The notes under the pieces were generated by a model, which saw only the letters and a list, made by a program, of their open reading frames with translations, did no database searches and had not been told where the DNA came from. A program made the translations under genes and the position numbers. A DNA stretch of 64,000 nucleotides from positions 558,001 to 622,000 of the forward strand of contig NZ_MIGY01000002.1 of NCBI RefSeq assembly GCF_002940665.1, in the 5' to 3' direction. Below are positions 1-9,057 of this stretch, in pieces. Each line of letters starts with the position of its first letter. Position 1 is the first letter of the stretch. Source of the DNA: Xanthomonas arboricola (GTDB lineage Bacteria > Pseudomonadota > Gammaproteobacteria > Xanthomonadales > Xanthomonadaceae).

Positions 1-1
1 G

Positions 2-1966
2 AATGCGTTGGTGGAGCTCAATAAGCAGGAGGGCTTCCTCACCGCGGCGCAGCTGCTGCGTGTCCGCACGCTGCAGGAGGAGGGCCACGAGCAGCAGGCT
101 GTTGCTGAAGCGCTGCAGATCTACTACGAGCGGTCAATCAATGTCGCCAATCAGGCCGAAGCAGCAATGCCGAGCCTGGTGAAGTGGTGGCGAGATGTGA
201 AGGACGAGGTGGGCGGCGCCTGGGGCGAGGTAATGACCTTCAGCACCGAGCTGGAGAAGCTTGGCGGGAAGCTGAAGAACCTGCTACCTGCGTCCGGCCT
301 GCAGTTCGACATGATCGCCACGCTCGCGTCGCCAAAGGCTCAGATGCAGCGTTTGAACTCTCTGATCGGCGGCGGCCGCATGCCCACGCCGGTTTTCGAG
401 GTTGAGGTAAATGGTGGCAAAGCGATTGAAGATCTGGCGAAGGTCTACCAAGAGCAGGACGTAGCGGCCAAAGCAGCATCGGAAGCACTCACCACGCGGC
501 TTGCCGGGCTTGACCGTGAATCGGCCAAGCTGGCCGCCCGCAACAAGATCATCGAGCTTTACAACAAGCTGGAAGGCGCGCGCGACGCGAAGGGGAACCC
601 TGATTCGCGGTTGTCCGACGGATCCATGCAACGCCTCATCGCGCAATCCAACGCGCAGATCGACAAGCAGTTCAATCAGCGGGAAGGCGTCGGCAAGGCC
701 AACACGGACGACAACGCGGCGCAGAGCTTCATCGCCAGCGTGCAGCGGCAGATCACCGCCAACCAGCAGCTGGCGGAGAGCGGCGACAAGGTGTCGGCCA
801 GCGACCGGCTGGTGATCCAGGCGCGGCAGCTGCTGGCGGACAAGACCAACACGATGACGGCGGCGAGCAAGCAGCTGCTACAGGCGATGATTCCGCAGCT
901 ACAGGCGAGTGATGCGCAGGCCGAGAAGGCGAAGCAGACACAGCGCGACCTGGTGGCGCAGGCGGCTTTGACCGAGCGGCTGGCGCAGCTGGAGAAGCAA
1001 CGGCAGGAGCAGTCTGATGTCGATCTGATGGGCATCGGCCGTGGGGCAGACGCCACGCAGATGCTGCAGCGTCAGCTGGACATCCAACGCGAGTACCTGC
1101 GCGAGCGGGAAAAGCTGGAAAAGGAGCAGCGCGGCCAGAACCCGCTCAGCGACGGCGAGTACCAGAACGAAATCGCCCTGCTCGAGGCGAGCAAGCAGCG
1201 TTCGCTGGAGATCGAGCGGGACTACCAGCAGCAGCGGATGGCGATGCTGGGAAACTGGCGGACTGGCTTCACTCGCGTCTGGGAGGACTACGCGTTTTCC
1301 GCTGCGAACGCCTCGGATCTGGCGGGTTCCGCCCTGTCCAACGGCCTCAGCGCGGCGGAGGATGCATTCGTCCGCTTCGTGCAGACGGGCAAGCTGTCGT
1401 TCTCGGATCTAACAAAGTCGATCCTGGCGGATCTGGCGCGCATTGCCGCAAGGCAGGCGATCGTCGGGGCTATCGGGTCCATCGTCGGATCGTTCGCTGG
1501 GTCAGCGGCCGGTGGTGCGTGGACTGGCACCAGCGCGGGCGCAGGCAGCAACCTCAACTTCGGCAATAACGTGGACAGCTTCACCGGCAGCAGCTGGGCG
1601 AGCTTCGGCGGCGGCCGCGCCGGCGGTGGCAACGTCTCCAACTCGTCGATGTACGAGATCGGCGAGTACGACCGGCCGGAGATCTTCAACGACCGACGCG
1701 GGCGCAGCTACCTGATCCCCGGCAACGACGGCACGGTGGTGCCGATGCATCAGCTGGCGTCCAGCAACGGTGGCGGCTCTGCCACTCCAACCGTAAACGT
1801 GAGCATAAACACCGTGGTCCAGAGTGATGGAAGTAGCACCACATCGGCCACCACCGGCGACGACAACGCGATGGGTCGCGCGCTTGCGAAGTTGATCGAA
1901 CCAGAGGTGAAGCGGGTGCTGGTGCAGCAGATGCGGCCGGGCGGCCTGCTGACGGGAGCGCGCTGA
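2..1966 (+). CDS. Phage tail tape-measure protein (lambda H type), 5' end outside window
   Basis: This is the C-terminal part of a tape-measure protein, which sets tail length and threads the tail tube. The reading frame is open to the left edge, so the first possible start seen (TTG at 8) is probably internal and the gene begins outside the window. The visible 650 residues are rich in Gln, Glu, Lys and Ala with long helical, coiled-coil-like stretches. Around visible residues 410-500 there is a segment typical of the lambda tape-measure C-terminal domain (GFTRVWEDYAFSAANA, then LSFSDLTKSILADLARIAAR followed by a Gly/Ala-rich hydrophobic stretch). The end is Gly/Ser-rich. The stop overlaps the next start (TGATG), and the lambda M, L, K, I and J homologues follow, which supports the call. 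Confidence 0.9.
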   Translation, partial: NALVELNKQEGFLTAAQLLRVRTLQEEGHEQQAVAEALQIYYERSINVANQAEAAMPSLVKWWRDVKDEVGGAWGEVMTFSTELEKLGGKLKNLLPASGLQFDMIATLASPKAQMQRLNSLIGGGRMPTPVFEVEVNGGKAIEDLAKVYQEQDVAAKAASEALTTRLAGLDRESAKLAARNKIIELYNKLEGARDAKGNPDSRLSDGSMQRLIAQSNAQIDKQFNQREGVGKANTDDNAAQSFIASVQRQITANQQLAESGDKVSASDRLVIQARQLLADKTNTMTAASKQLLQAMIPQLQASDAQAEKAKQTQRDLVAQAALTERLAQLEKQRQEQSDVDLMGIGRGADATQMLQRQLDIQREYLREREKLEKEQRGQNPLSDGEYQNEIALLEASKQRSLEIERDYQQQRMAMLGNWRTGFTRVWEDYAFSAANASDLAGSALSNGLSAAEDAFVRFVQTGKLSFSDLTKSILADLARIAARQAIVGAIGSIVGSFAGSAAGGAWTGTSAGAGSNLNFGNNVDSFTGSSWASFGGGRAGGGNVSNSSMYEIGEYDRPEIFNDRRGRSYLIPGNDGTVVPMHQLASSNGGGSATPTVNVSINTVVQSDGSSTTSATTGDDNAMGRALAKLIEPEVKRVLVQQMRPGGLLTGAR

Positions 1967-2298
1967 TGGCTGATGTATTTCCATGGAAGCCCACATCGCA
2001 GAGCAGCGGCACCGCGACCGGTGTGGTCAAGCGTGCAGACTTCGGCGACAGCTACAGCCAGTCCTCTGCCGATGGCATCAACCCGATCAAGCGCTCCTAC
2101 CAGGTGACCTTCACTGGCCCCGAATCGCGCATGAAAGAAATCGCCGCGTTTATCGACGCACACATCGGCATCTCGTTCCTCTGGACGCCAAGGATCGGCG
2201 GCCAGGGGTACTACCAGTGCGACGGATACAGCGACCGAGGTGAGGGCGGCCGCATGCTCTCCATCAGCGCCACCTTTGAACAGAAATTCCAGCCTTAG
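1966..2298 (+). CDS. Phage minor tail protein (lambda gpM type)
   Basis: A 110-residue tail-tip protein that matches the small minor tail protein family of lambda gpM in length, position and sequence. Typical features are FPWKPTSQSSG near the N-terminus, the motif RADFGDSYSQ, and a C-terminal beta-rich part with SFLWTPR ending in FEQKFQP. In lambda-type phages this protein acts at the tail tip after the tape-measure protein. The start overlaps the tape-measure stop by one base, implying translational coupling. The next gene starts 8 bases after the stop. Confidence 0.85.
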   Translation: MADVFPWKPTSQSSGTATGVVKRADFGDSYSQSSADGINPIKRSYQVTFTGPESRMKEIAAFIDAHIGISFLWTPRIGGQGYYQCDGYSDRGEGGRMLSISATFEQKFQP

Positions 2299-2306
2299 GA
2301 ATAAGC

Positions 2307-3080
2307 ATGGCACGCCAAGTCATCGACACCACCAGCAACAATGGAACTTATATTGGGGATCCAGCGCCTACAGCGTTTGGGAAGGTCAACGCAAATTTTG
2401 CCGAAGTATATGGCTTGGCAAGTGGCGCGCTTCCGAAGACGGGCGGCACGATCATTGGGAATGTTGTAATTCAGTCCCCAAATGGCGCGGGGCTGGATGT
2501 ATTCTCAACCAGCACCAACGTCACACGCGTTGAGATCGCTAACGGTAGTGCCAGCGGACGCAGATATCAGCTGTACGCATCTGGCTCATCGGGTCCAACG
2601 GTTGCGGGCAGCTTCGGCCTGCTCGATGCGAGTGAGGGCGCAATTGTTTTCAGCATCGATCCCGGTAGCCGCATATTCCGACAGAACGGCCCAATCAATG
2701 CCACGGCTTTTAATCCGACCTCGTCATTCGACGTGAAAGACAATGTCGAAGGTTATTCCGGCGCGCTAGAGGCAATTAATAAGCTCTCTGTCATTACGTA
2801 TAACTACATCGAAAGCGTCGATGTTGAGATGCGGAAGCGAGTTGGTCTTCTTTCGGAGAATGTGGCCGACGCAGTGCCTACTGCGTTTAATCCAGCGCCA
2901 GCCGAGAACGCATCGAGAGCTGATGAGGACTCGGAACAGCCGCCCACCGTGCCTCCTTTGGCTTCAAGCATCGACATGATGCAGCTGCTGGCCGTCGCGA
3001 TCAGAGGTGTTCAAGAGCTATCGCGCGAGAACAAGATGCTGTCCGTCCGATTGGCCGCGCTTGAGGCTTCCTCTACATGA
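2307..3080 (+). CDS. Tail fibre-like protein with S74-type intramolecular chaperone domain
   Basis: A 257-residue protein. The N-terminal part resembles a phage fibre or baseplate attachment segment (TAFGKVNANFAEVYGL, then a Gly/Ser/Thr-rich beta stretch). Residues from about 138 look like an S74 endosialidase-type chaperone: TSSFDVKDNVEGYSGALEAI, then ITYNYIE, then RVGLLSENVADAVP. A short C-terminal coiled coil follows (VQELSRENKMLSVRLAALE). S74 domains trimerise fibres and often cleave themselves off before a conserved Ser; whether this one still cleaves cannot be told. The gene is visibly richer in A and T than its neighbours and sits between the M and L homologues, where lambda has no fibre gene, so it is probably an acquired receptor-binding cassette. 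An AGGA site lies 8 bases before ATG. The stop overlaps the next start (ATGA). Confidence 0.7.
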   Translation: MARQVIDTTSNNGTYIGDPAPTAFGKVNANFAEVYGLASGALPKTGGTIIGNVVIQSPNGAGLDVFSTSTNVTRVEIANGSASGRRYQLYASGSSGPTVAGSFGLLDASEGAIVFSIDPGSRIFRQNGPINATAFNPTSSFDVKDNVEGYSGALEAINKLSVITYNYIESVDVEMRKRVGLLSENVADAVPTAFNPAPAENASRADEDSEQPPTVPPLASSIDMMQLLAVAIRGVQELSRENKMLSVRLAALEASST

Positions 3081-3775
3081 GCATCCTCGCCGACATCCAG
3101 ACCCTGGAGCCAGGCGCGCGCGTGACACTGTTCGAGCTGGATGCAACGGCGCTGGGTGCAGACTCGCTGCTGTTCCATCCGCACCTGCAATCCACGCCGA
3201 TCGTCTGGCAGGAGAGGCTATACACGCCATGGCCGGTCGAAGCATCTGGCTTCGAGGTGACCAGTGATCAGCAGCCGACGCCCAGGCTGCGCGTTGGCAA
3301 CGTGAACGGCACGATTACCGCGCTCTGCCTGCTTTTCGACGATCTGGTCGGCGCGCGCGTGGTTCGTCGCCGGACGCTGACCAAGTACCTGGACGCGGTG
3401 AACTTCGCCGGCGGAAATGCAACGGCAGATCCGAACGAGCACTTTGCCGACGACATCTGGCTGATCGAGCGCAAGGTCTCCGAGGACAACGAGGTCGTGG
3501 AGTTCGAGCTGGTCTCCCCGGCGGACTTCGCAGGCGCGTACTTGCCGGGGCGTCAGATCCTTGCCGGTTTGTGCGGATGGATCCTGCGCGGTGGCTACCG
3601 TGGCCCCTACTGCGGCTACAACGGACCAGCGGTGGCAGACGCAGACGATCAGCCTACGGACGATCCAGCGCGTGACGTCTGCGGGGGGAGGCTGGGCAGC
3701 TGCAAGCTGCGCTATGGCGCGAACAACCCGCTGCCCTATGGCGGCTTCCCGGCGGCAGGCCTTCTGCGGACCTGA
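3077..3775 (+). CDS. Phage minor tail protein L
   Basis: A 232-residue homologue of lambda gpL, a tail-tip protein with an iron-sulphur cluster. The N-terminal domain begins ILADIQTLEPGARVTLFELD, as in the family. Four cysteines in the C-terminal part (C166, C179, C202 and C209, in contexts such as GLCGW, GPYCGY, DVCGG and GSCKLR) fit the [4Fe-4S] ligand set known for gpL. The start overlaps the fibre gene by four bases. A terminator-like hairpin stands 29 bases after the stop, so the K-I-J block may be expressed by read-through or separately. Confidence 0.88.
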   Translation: MSILADIQTLEPGARVTLFELDATALGADSLLFHPHLQSTPIVWQERLYTPWPVEASGFEVTSDQQPTPRLRVGNVNGTITALCLLFDDLVGARVVRRRTLTKYLDAVNFAGGNATADPNEHFADDIWLIERKVSEDNEVVEFELVSPADFAGAYLPGRQILAGLCGWILRGGYRGPYCGYNGPAVADADDQPTDDPARDVCGGRLGSCKLRYGANNPLPYGGFPAAGLLRT

Positions 3776-3804
3776 CAACGCACATTCAAATCCAACTATT
3801 ACCG

Positions 3805-3826
3805 GCCCGCCTCGTGCGGGCTTTTT
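3805..3826 (+). terminator. Terminator-like hairpin between L and K homologues
   Basis: GCCCGC (3805-3810), loop CTCGT, GCGGGC (3816-3821), then five T. It has the form of a short Rho-independent terminator but lies inside the tail operon, so it would have to be overridden by antitermination or act as an attenuator. Confidence 0.6.
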
Positions 3827-3838
3827 CATGGGCGAGAC

Positions 3839-4600
3839 ATGGAACAGACGACCTTCGAGGCAATCAAAGCGCACGTTGTTGCGGAGTTCCCGCGTGAGGC
3901 CTGCGGCCTTGTCGTGGCCACCGCAGAGGGCGAGCGCTATATCCCCTGCCGCAACACCGCCGACACCGCGAGTGAGCACTTTCGACTGCCTGGTGAGGAC
4001 TACGCAGAGGCTGAGGATCAGGGCGAAGTCCTGGCGCTGGTCCACAGCCACCCCAACGCGCCGGCAACGCCGAGTGACGCCGACCGCGTCATGTGCGAAC
4101 TGAGCGAGCTGACTTGGCACATCGTCAGCGTCGGGCAGATCGACGGCATGCCGGAGTGCGGCGATGTCCAGACAATCACGCCGAGCGGCTACGCCGCGCC
4201 GTTGGTGGGCCGTCAGTTCGCCCATGGGGTGTTGGACTGCTACACGCTGTTGCGCGACTTCTACGGGCGCGAGCTCGGGATCCACCTCGGCAACTACGAC
4301 CGCGCCGATAAGTGGTGGGACAGCGGCGGTGACCTTTACCTGCAAAACTTCGCCAACGAAGGGTTTGCCGAGATCACCGATGAGCCGCTCCCTGGCGATG
4401 TGTTCCTGATGCAGGTTCGCTCACCGGTGATCAATCACGCCGGCATCTACCTCGGCAACGGACAGATGCTGCACCACCTGCATGGCCGATTGTCCGAGCG
4501 CGTGGTGTCCGGCGGCTACTGGGCTGAGCGCACCGTCAAGGTGATCCGCCATCGCGACATGCAGGGCCGGCAGGCTGCCGCATTGGAGAGCATCACGTGA
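3839..4600 (+). CDS. Phage tail assembly protein K (JAMM + NlpC/P60)
   Basis: A 253-residue two-domain protein like lambda gpK. Residues 1-110 form a JAB/MPN metalloprotease domain with E20 and the JAMM residues H69, H71, S79 and D82 (HSHP, then SDAD). Residues about 125-245 form an NlpC/P60 cysteine peptidase with C134 (GVLDCYTLL), H200 (NHAGIYLG) and a further polar residue near H215. In this family the protein helps assemble the tail tip and may open peptidoglycan during entry. All catalytic residues are present. ATG 3839 is chosen; the ATG at 3828 is out of frame. The stop overlaps the next gene (GTGA). Confidence 0.9.
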   Translation: MEQTTFEAIKAHVVAEFPREACGLVVATAEGERYIPCRNTADTASEHFRLPGEDYAEAEDQGEVLALVHSHPNAPATPSDADRVMCELSELTWHIVSVGQIDGMPECGDVQTITPSGYAAPLVGRQFAHGVLDCYTLLRDFYGRELGIHLGNYDRADKWWDSGGDLYLQNFANEGFAEITDEPLPGDVFLMQVRSPVINHAGIYLGNGQMLHHLHGRLSERVVSGGYWAERTVKVIRHRDMQGRQAAALESIT

Positions 4601-5214
4601 ACACCAAGATCCGCACCGTGCGGCTGTACGGCGTGCTGGGCGCGCGGTTCGGTCGGAGTTTCAGGCTTGCAGTCAGCAGCCCTGCCGAGGCGATTCGTGC
4701 GCTCTGCGTGCAGATCCCTGGCCTAGAGCGCTTCCTGATGGAATCGAAGGACCGCGGCATGGCCTTCGCTGTGTTCATCGGCCGCCGGAACCTGCGGGAG
4801 GATCAGCTGGATGATCCGCCGGGTAACGACGACATCCGTATCGCGCCGATCCTCACCGGCTCCAAAAGCGGCGGCGTGTTCCAGACGATCCTGGGCGTCG
4901 CGCTGATTGCGGTTGCTGCCGTCGCAGTGGTGGCATCCGGCGGTACCGCAGCCGGCGTATTCGCAGCGGGCGGCGTGTGGGGTACCACAGCCCTCGTCGG
5001 CCTATCGCTGACCATCGGCGGCGTGGCGCAGATGCTGGCTCCCCAGGCCAAAGGGCTTGGGACAAGCGAGCGACCCGAAAACCAGCCCAGCTACAGCTTC
5101 AACGGCCCGGTGAACACGCAGGCGCAGGGCAATCCGGTGCCGGTGGCATACGGCCGTGTGTGGGCCGGCGGGGCAATTATCAGTGCGGGCATTTACGCGG
5201 AGGATCAGGCATGA
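4597..5214 (+). CDS. Phage tail assembly protein I
   Basis: A 205-residue homologue of lambda gpI. It has an N-terminal ubiquitin-like part (IRTVRLYGVLGARFG), a central hydrophobic Gly/Ala-rich stretch (about residues 93-150) that could be a membrane or fusion-like segment, and a C-terminal part ending in PVPVAYGRVWAGGAIISAGI, typical of the family. In lambda it works with gpK and gpJ at the tail tip. It starts with GTG overlapping the K stop and ends in an ATGA overlap with the J homologue. Confidence 0.88.
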   Translation: MNTKIRTVRLYGVLGARFGRSFRLAVSSPAEAIRALCVQIPGLERFLMESKDRGMAFAVFIGRRNLREDQLDDPPGNDDIRIAPILTGSKSGGVFQTILGVALIAVAAVAVVASGGTAAGVFAAGGVWGTTALVGLSLTIGGVAQMLAPQAKGLGTSERPENQPSYSFNGPVNTQAQGNPVPVAYGRVWAGGAIISAGIYAEDQA

Positions 5215-8200
5215 GCGCGATAGTCGATATCCGTGGCGCGAAGAAGGGCAGCAGCGCCGCGCGCCAGCCCGTGGAGTCTCCGGACAGCCTGCAGAGCATT
5301 GCTTACGCCAAGATCCTGCTCGCGGTGAGCGAAGGAGAAATCGGCGGGCCGGTGAACGGACTGCAATCGATCTACCTGGATGGGACGCCGCTGCAATCTC
5401 CGGACGGCAGTTTCAATTTCCAGAACGTGCGGGTGCAGATGCGTTCCGGCACGCAGGACCAGGAGAGCATCGCCGGCTTCCCGGATGTCGAGAACGAGAT
5501 TGCCATCGGCGTGGAGCTGACCAGCGAAACGCCCGTGGTGCGTACCGTGTCCGGTGCCGAGCTGTCCTCGGTTCGTATCCGCGTCGCAACCCCGACGCTG
5601 CAAAAGACCGACACCAGCAATGGAGACATTACCGGCTATCGCATCACCTACGCCGTCGACATCGCGACCGATGGCGGCGCTTACTCGACTGTCCTCACCG
5701 ACACGATTTCGGGCAAGACCACGTCGCTCTACGAGCGTAGCCGTACTGTTGATCTGCCGCCAGGGAGCCAGTGGCAGATTCGAATTCGCCGGCTGACGCC
5801 GAACGCGAATAGCAGCACCATCGGCGACGTGATGTACGTGCAAGCAATCACGGAGATCATCGATGCAAAGCTGCGATATCCCAACACGGCGCTGCTTGCG
5901 ATCGAACTAGACGCAAGTCAGTTCCAGGCGATCCCGACGGTGGCCAGCGACAATGAAGGCCGCATCATCCAGGTGCCGAGCAACTACAACGCAGACACGC
6001 GCACCTACAGCGGGATCTGGGATGGCACCTTCAAGTCGGCATTGAGCGACAACCCGGCGTGGGTGTTCTTCGACATCGTCACGCAGGACCGATTCGGCAT
6101 GGGGAACACCATCCCGATGGCGTGGGTTGATCGTTGGCGGCTTTATCAGATCGCGCAGTACTGCGATGAGCTGGTGAGCGATGGCTTTGGCGGCATGGAG
6201 CCGCGCTTCACGTGCAATGTCTATCTGCAGACGAAGGCAGATGCGTGGCGCGTGTTGCAGGATCTGGCTGCTGTGTTCCGTGGCGTCACCTATTACGCGC
6301 AGGGGCAGGTGCTGGCCTCAGCTGACATGCCGATGGACCCGGTGTATTCGTACACCAAGGGCAACGTGATCGACGGGAAGTTCACCTATTCGGGGTCGGC
6401 CCGGAAGACGCGATATACGGTTGCGCTGGTGTCCTGGAACGACCCGGCCGACTTCGGCAAGGCGAAGGTTGAGCCTGTGCAGTACTTGCCAGGCATCGCG
6501 AAATACGGCGTGCAGGAAGTTGAGGTCACCGCGTTCGGCTGTAACTCGCGGAGCCAAGCTCAGCGCGTGGGCAACCACATCCTGCTGTCGAACAACCTGG
6601 AGACCGAGACAGTCAGCTTCGGTGTGGGCCTGGAGGGCACCATTGCTCAACCTGGCCAGATCATCGAGATAGCCAACCCGGATCGCGCTGGGCGTCGCAA
6701 CGGTGGTCGGATTCGATCCTCAACCGGGCAGTCGGTGGTCATCGATGCAGTACCGGCGGATCTCGCATTGGGTGACAGCTTGCGCGTCCTCAATCCCAGC
6801 GAAGGCCGCAGCGAGTCGCGCACCATCACTGCGATCAATGGCCAGACGATCACTGTCAGCGTGCCTTTCAGTCAGCCGCCACGAGCGCAGTCAGTTTGGC
6901 TTGTGGAGAATTCGGATCTGGCTCTTGAGACGTTCAAGGTGCTTTCTGTTGCGGAAGGGGAGGGCATCACCTACCAGATCACTGCGCTGAAGCATGTACG
7001 TGGGAAGTTTGCCTTCATCGATAGCGGCACCAAGCTGGAGCTGCAGCCGGTGAGCATCATCCCGCCGAGCGTGCAGCCGCCGCCTACGAATGTGCGGCTG
7101 TCGTCGCACAGCTTCGTCGAGCAGGGCATCGCGCAGCACGTGCTCACGATCGCCTGGGATGCGGCCGATAAGGCGATTGCCTACGACGTGGAGTGGCGCC
7201 GCGACGACATGTCATGGGTCAAGGCAGGCCGTGCCACCACAACCAACATGGAAGTGCGCGGCATCTACGCCGGCAACTACATTGCGCGAGTGCGAGCGGT
7301 CAATGCGCTCAACGCTGTGTCGATGCCTGCTTTGTCCGGCCTGACTGCCATCACTGGCAAGACCACTCCGCCACCCTCGTTGGCTAGCCTCACGGCCACC
7401 GGGATCATTTTCGGCATCGATCTGTCGTGGTCTTTTCCGTCGGGTGCGACTGACACACAACGAACGGAGATCTGGTACAGCCCGGCCAATAACTTGGCTG
7501 GCGCAATCAAGCTGGGTGACTTCGCATATCCGCAGGCCAAGCACTCAATGCTGGGCCTTGCCGCCGGCACGCGCTTCTTCTTCTGGGGCCGCCTGGTTGA
7601 TCGAAGCGGTAACACTGGCCCTTGGTATCCGCTCACCAACGGTGTCCTGGGTGAGAGCAGCACTGATGCCACCGCCATCCTGAAGTACTTGGCCGGCAAG
7701 ATTAGCGAGAGCGAGCTTTCGCAGAATCTGCTCACGAAGATCCAGAGCGTGGACAGTTTGCAGCCGCTGCTGCCTCTGCTTTGGAATCAAGCGGCCAGCT
7801 ATGGCAAGGGCCGGACCGTGGTCTACAACGGGCGCGTGTATGCATGGACACCCGACCAGGCTGGCAACGAAACGCCACCGGGGACGAAGTGGCAGGACGT
7901 AGGCGCGGCAACGGCGGGTTACGGCGCGTTGGTCACGCAAGTAGGGCAGAACACCCAGAACATCACCTTGGTCGACGGCCGAGTTACTGCACAGGGGACC
8001 AGGGTCGATGGCATCTTTGCTCAGTTGGATGTGAAGGGGGCTGGCGATACAGACTGGGGTGCCGGCGACACCAACGTGTTTGCGGGAACCGTCACGGTGC
8101 AAAGCGTTCTGGCCAACGCTGACTTGGCGCTGGCGCAGCGGATCGACACAACCCAGGCCACGCTGGCTGAGAACACCGCAGCAGTTCAGGTGGAAGCAAC

Positions 8201-8756
8201 GGCACGAGCGACAGCGGACAGTGCCATTGCACAGCAAGTCACGACGGTTCAAACCACAGCGAACGGCGCGCAGTCCTCAGCTTCGCAGGCACTGAGCAGC
8301 ACCGCGAGCATCAACGGGAAGCTGACCAGCTTCTACACGCTGCGCGCGCAGGTCACTGCTGACGGGAAGATCTACGCAGCGGGCATGGGCCTGGGTGTCG
8401 AGCAGCAGCAAGATGGCAGCTACCAGAGTCAGATCCTGCTGCAAGCTGACCGTGTGGCAGTCATCAACGTAGCCAACGGTTCGCTGACGTCGCCGTTTGT
8501 GATCCAGGGCGGCCAGACGTTCATCAACCAGGCACTGATCGGTAACGCGTGGATCACCAACGCCATGATCGGCGACACCATCCAGTCGAATACCGTCGGT
8601 GCCAATGGCAGGCCGCGCTGGAAGTTGGACAAGAACGGCACGCTGGAAATGAATGGAGCGAACGATGGCGGTTTCATGACGCTTAACGAGAAGGCTCTAC
8701 GTTTCTGGAATGCGGACGGAACCGTGGCCCTGTTCGAAGCAGGGGAGCTGCTCTGA
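5211..8756 (+). CDS. Phage host-specificity/tip protein J
   Basis: The central tip protein, 1181 residues from ATG 5211. The frame is open further left, but that start would overlap the I homologue heavily, and ATGA coupling at 5211 fits the operon. The N-terminal two thirds carry the tip-attachment domain (SIAYAKILLAVSEGEIGG, later YNADTRTYSGIWDGTFK). Two fibronectin type III-like domains follow at about residues 620-705 and 720-800. A helical, Ala/Thr-rich linker then leads to a DUF1983-type C-terminal domain from about 1040 (SFYTLRAQVTADGKIYAAG, QTFINQALIGNAWITNAMIG). In lambda-like phages the C-terminal end contacts the outer-membrane receptor. Confidence 0.92.
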   Translation: MSAIVDIRGAKKGSSAARQPVESPDSLQSIAYAKILLAVSEGEIGGPVNGLQSIYLDGTPLQSPDGSFNFQNVRVQMRSGTQDQESIAGFPDVENEIAIGVELTSETPVVRTVSGAELSSVRIRVATPTLQKTDTSNGDITGYRITYAVDIATDGGAYSTVLTDTISGKTTSLYERSRTVDLPPGSQWQIRIRRLTPNANSSTIGDVMYVQAITEIIDAKLRYPNTALLAIELDASQFQAIPTVASDNEGRIIQVPSNYNADTRTYSGIWDGTFKSALSDNPAWVFFDIVTQDRFGMGNTIPMAWVDRWRLYQIAQYCDELVSDGFGGMEPRFTCNVYLQTKADAWRVLQDLAAVFRGVTYYAQGQVLASADMPMDPVYSYTKGNVIDGKFTYSGSARKTRYTVALVSWNDPADFGKAKVEPVQYLPGIAKYGVQEVEVTAFGCNSRSQAQRVGNHILLSNNLETETVSFGVGLEGTIAQPGQIIEIANPDRAGRRNGGRIRSSTGQSVVIDAVPADLALGDSLRVLNPSEGRSESRTITAINGQTITVSVPFSQPPRAQSVWLVENSDLALETFKVLSVAEGEGITYQITALKHVRGKFAFIDSGTKLELQPVSIIPPSVQPPPTNVRLSSHSFVEQGIAQHVLTIAWDAADKAIAYDVEWRRDDMSWVKAGRATTTNMEVRGIYAGNYIARVRAVNALNAVSMPALSGLTAITGKTTPPPSLASLTATGIIFGIDLSWSFPSGATDTQRTEIWYSPANNLAGAIKLGDFAYPQAKHSMLGLAAGTRFFFWGRLVDRSGNTGPWYPLTNGVLGESSTDATAILKYLAGKISESELSQNLLTKIQSVDSLQPLLPLLWNQAASYGKGRTVVYNGRVYAWTPDQAGNETPPGTKWQDVGAATAGYGALVTQVGQNTQNITLVDGRVTAQGTRVDGIFAQLDVKGAGDTDWGAGDTNVFAGTVTVQSVLANADLALAQRIDTTQATLAENTAAVQVEATARATADSAIAQQVTTVQTTANGAQSSASQALSSTASINGKLTSFYTLRAQVTADGKIYAAGMGLGVEQQQDGSYQSQILLQADRVAVINVANGSLTSPFVIQGGQTFINQALIGNAWITNAMIGDTIQSNTVGANGRPRWKLDKNGTLEMNGANDGGFMTLNEKALRFWNADGTVALFEAGELL

Positions 8757-8757
8757 T

Positions 8758-9057
8758 ATGGCACGAGGCATCCGTCAGCGCGATCTTGCGGGCAATATCT
8801 TGATCGACATCTCCACCCGCATGCCGAGCAAGTTTGGTGCTGTAGCCATCGCCGCAGGTTCAAGCGGCTCTGTGTCCGTGCCGACCTTGGGCACCAACGA
8901 GATCTACTACTGGTTTTCAGCCAGCAGCAGCGCCAACCTGACTCAGTCGCCGCTTTTTAGCGTCAACGAGCAGGCTGGCACGATCAGCTGGAGCTACGGT
9001 GGTGGCAGCAACATGGGCACGCAGGTTGGTGGCTTGCTCACCTACGGGAGGTACTGA
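8758..9057 (+). CDS. Small prophage tail-tip-associated protein, unknown function
   Basis: A 99-residue protein starting at ATG 8758, one base after the J stop. I do not recognise a named family. The sequence is Ser/Gly/Thr-rich and beta-like (GNILIDISTRMPSKFGAVAI, later NEIYYWFSASSS), which fits a small distal tail or fibre component. It is tightly coupled to both neighbours: its stop overlaps the next start as TGATG. Position and coupling make it a probable part of the J tip assembly, but this is inference. Confidence 0.65.
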   Translation: MARGIRQRDLAGNILIDISTRMPSKFGAVAIAAGSSGSVSVPTLGTNEIYYWFSASSSANLTQSPLFSVNEQAGTISWSYGGGSNMGTQVGGLLTYGRY

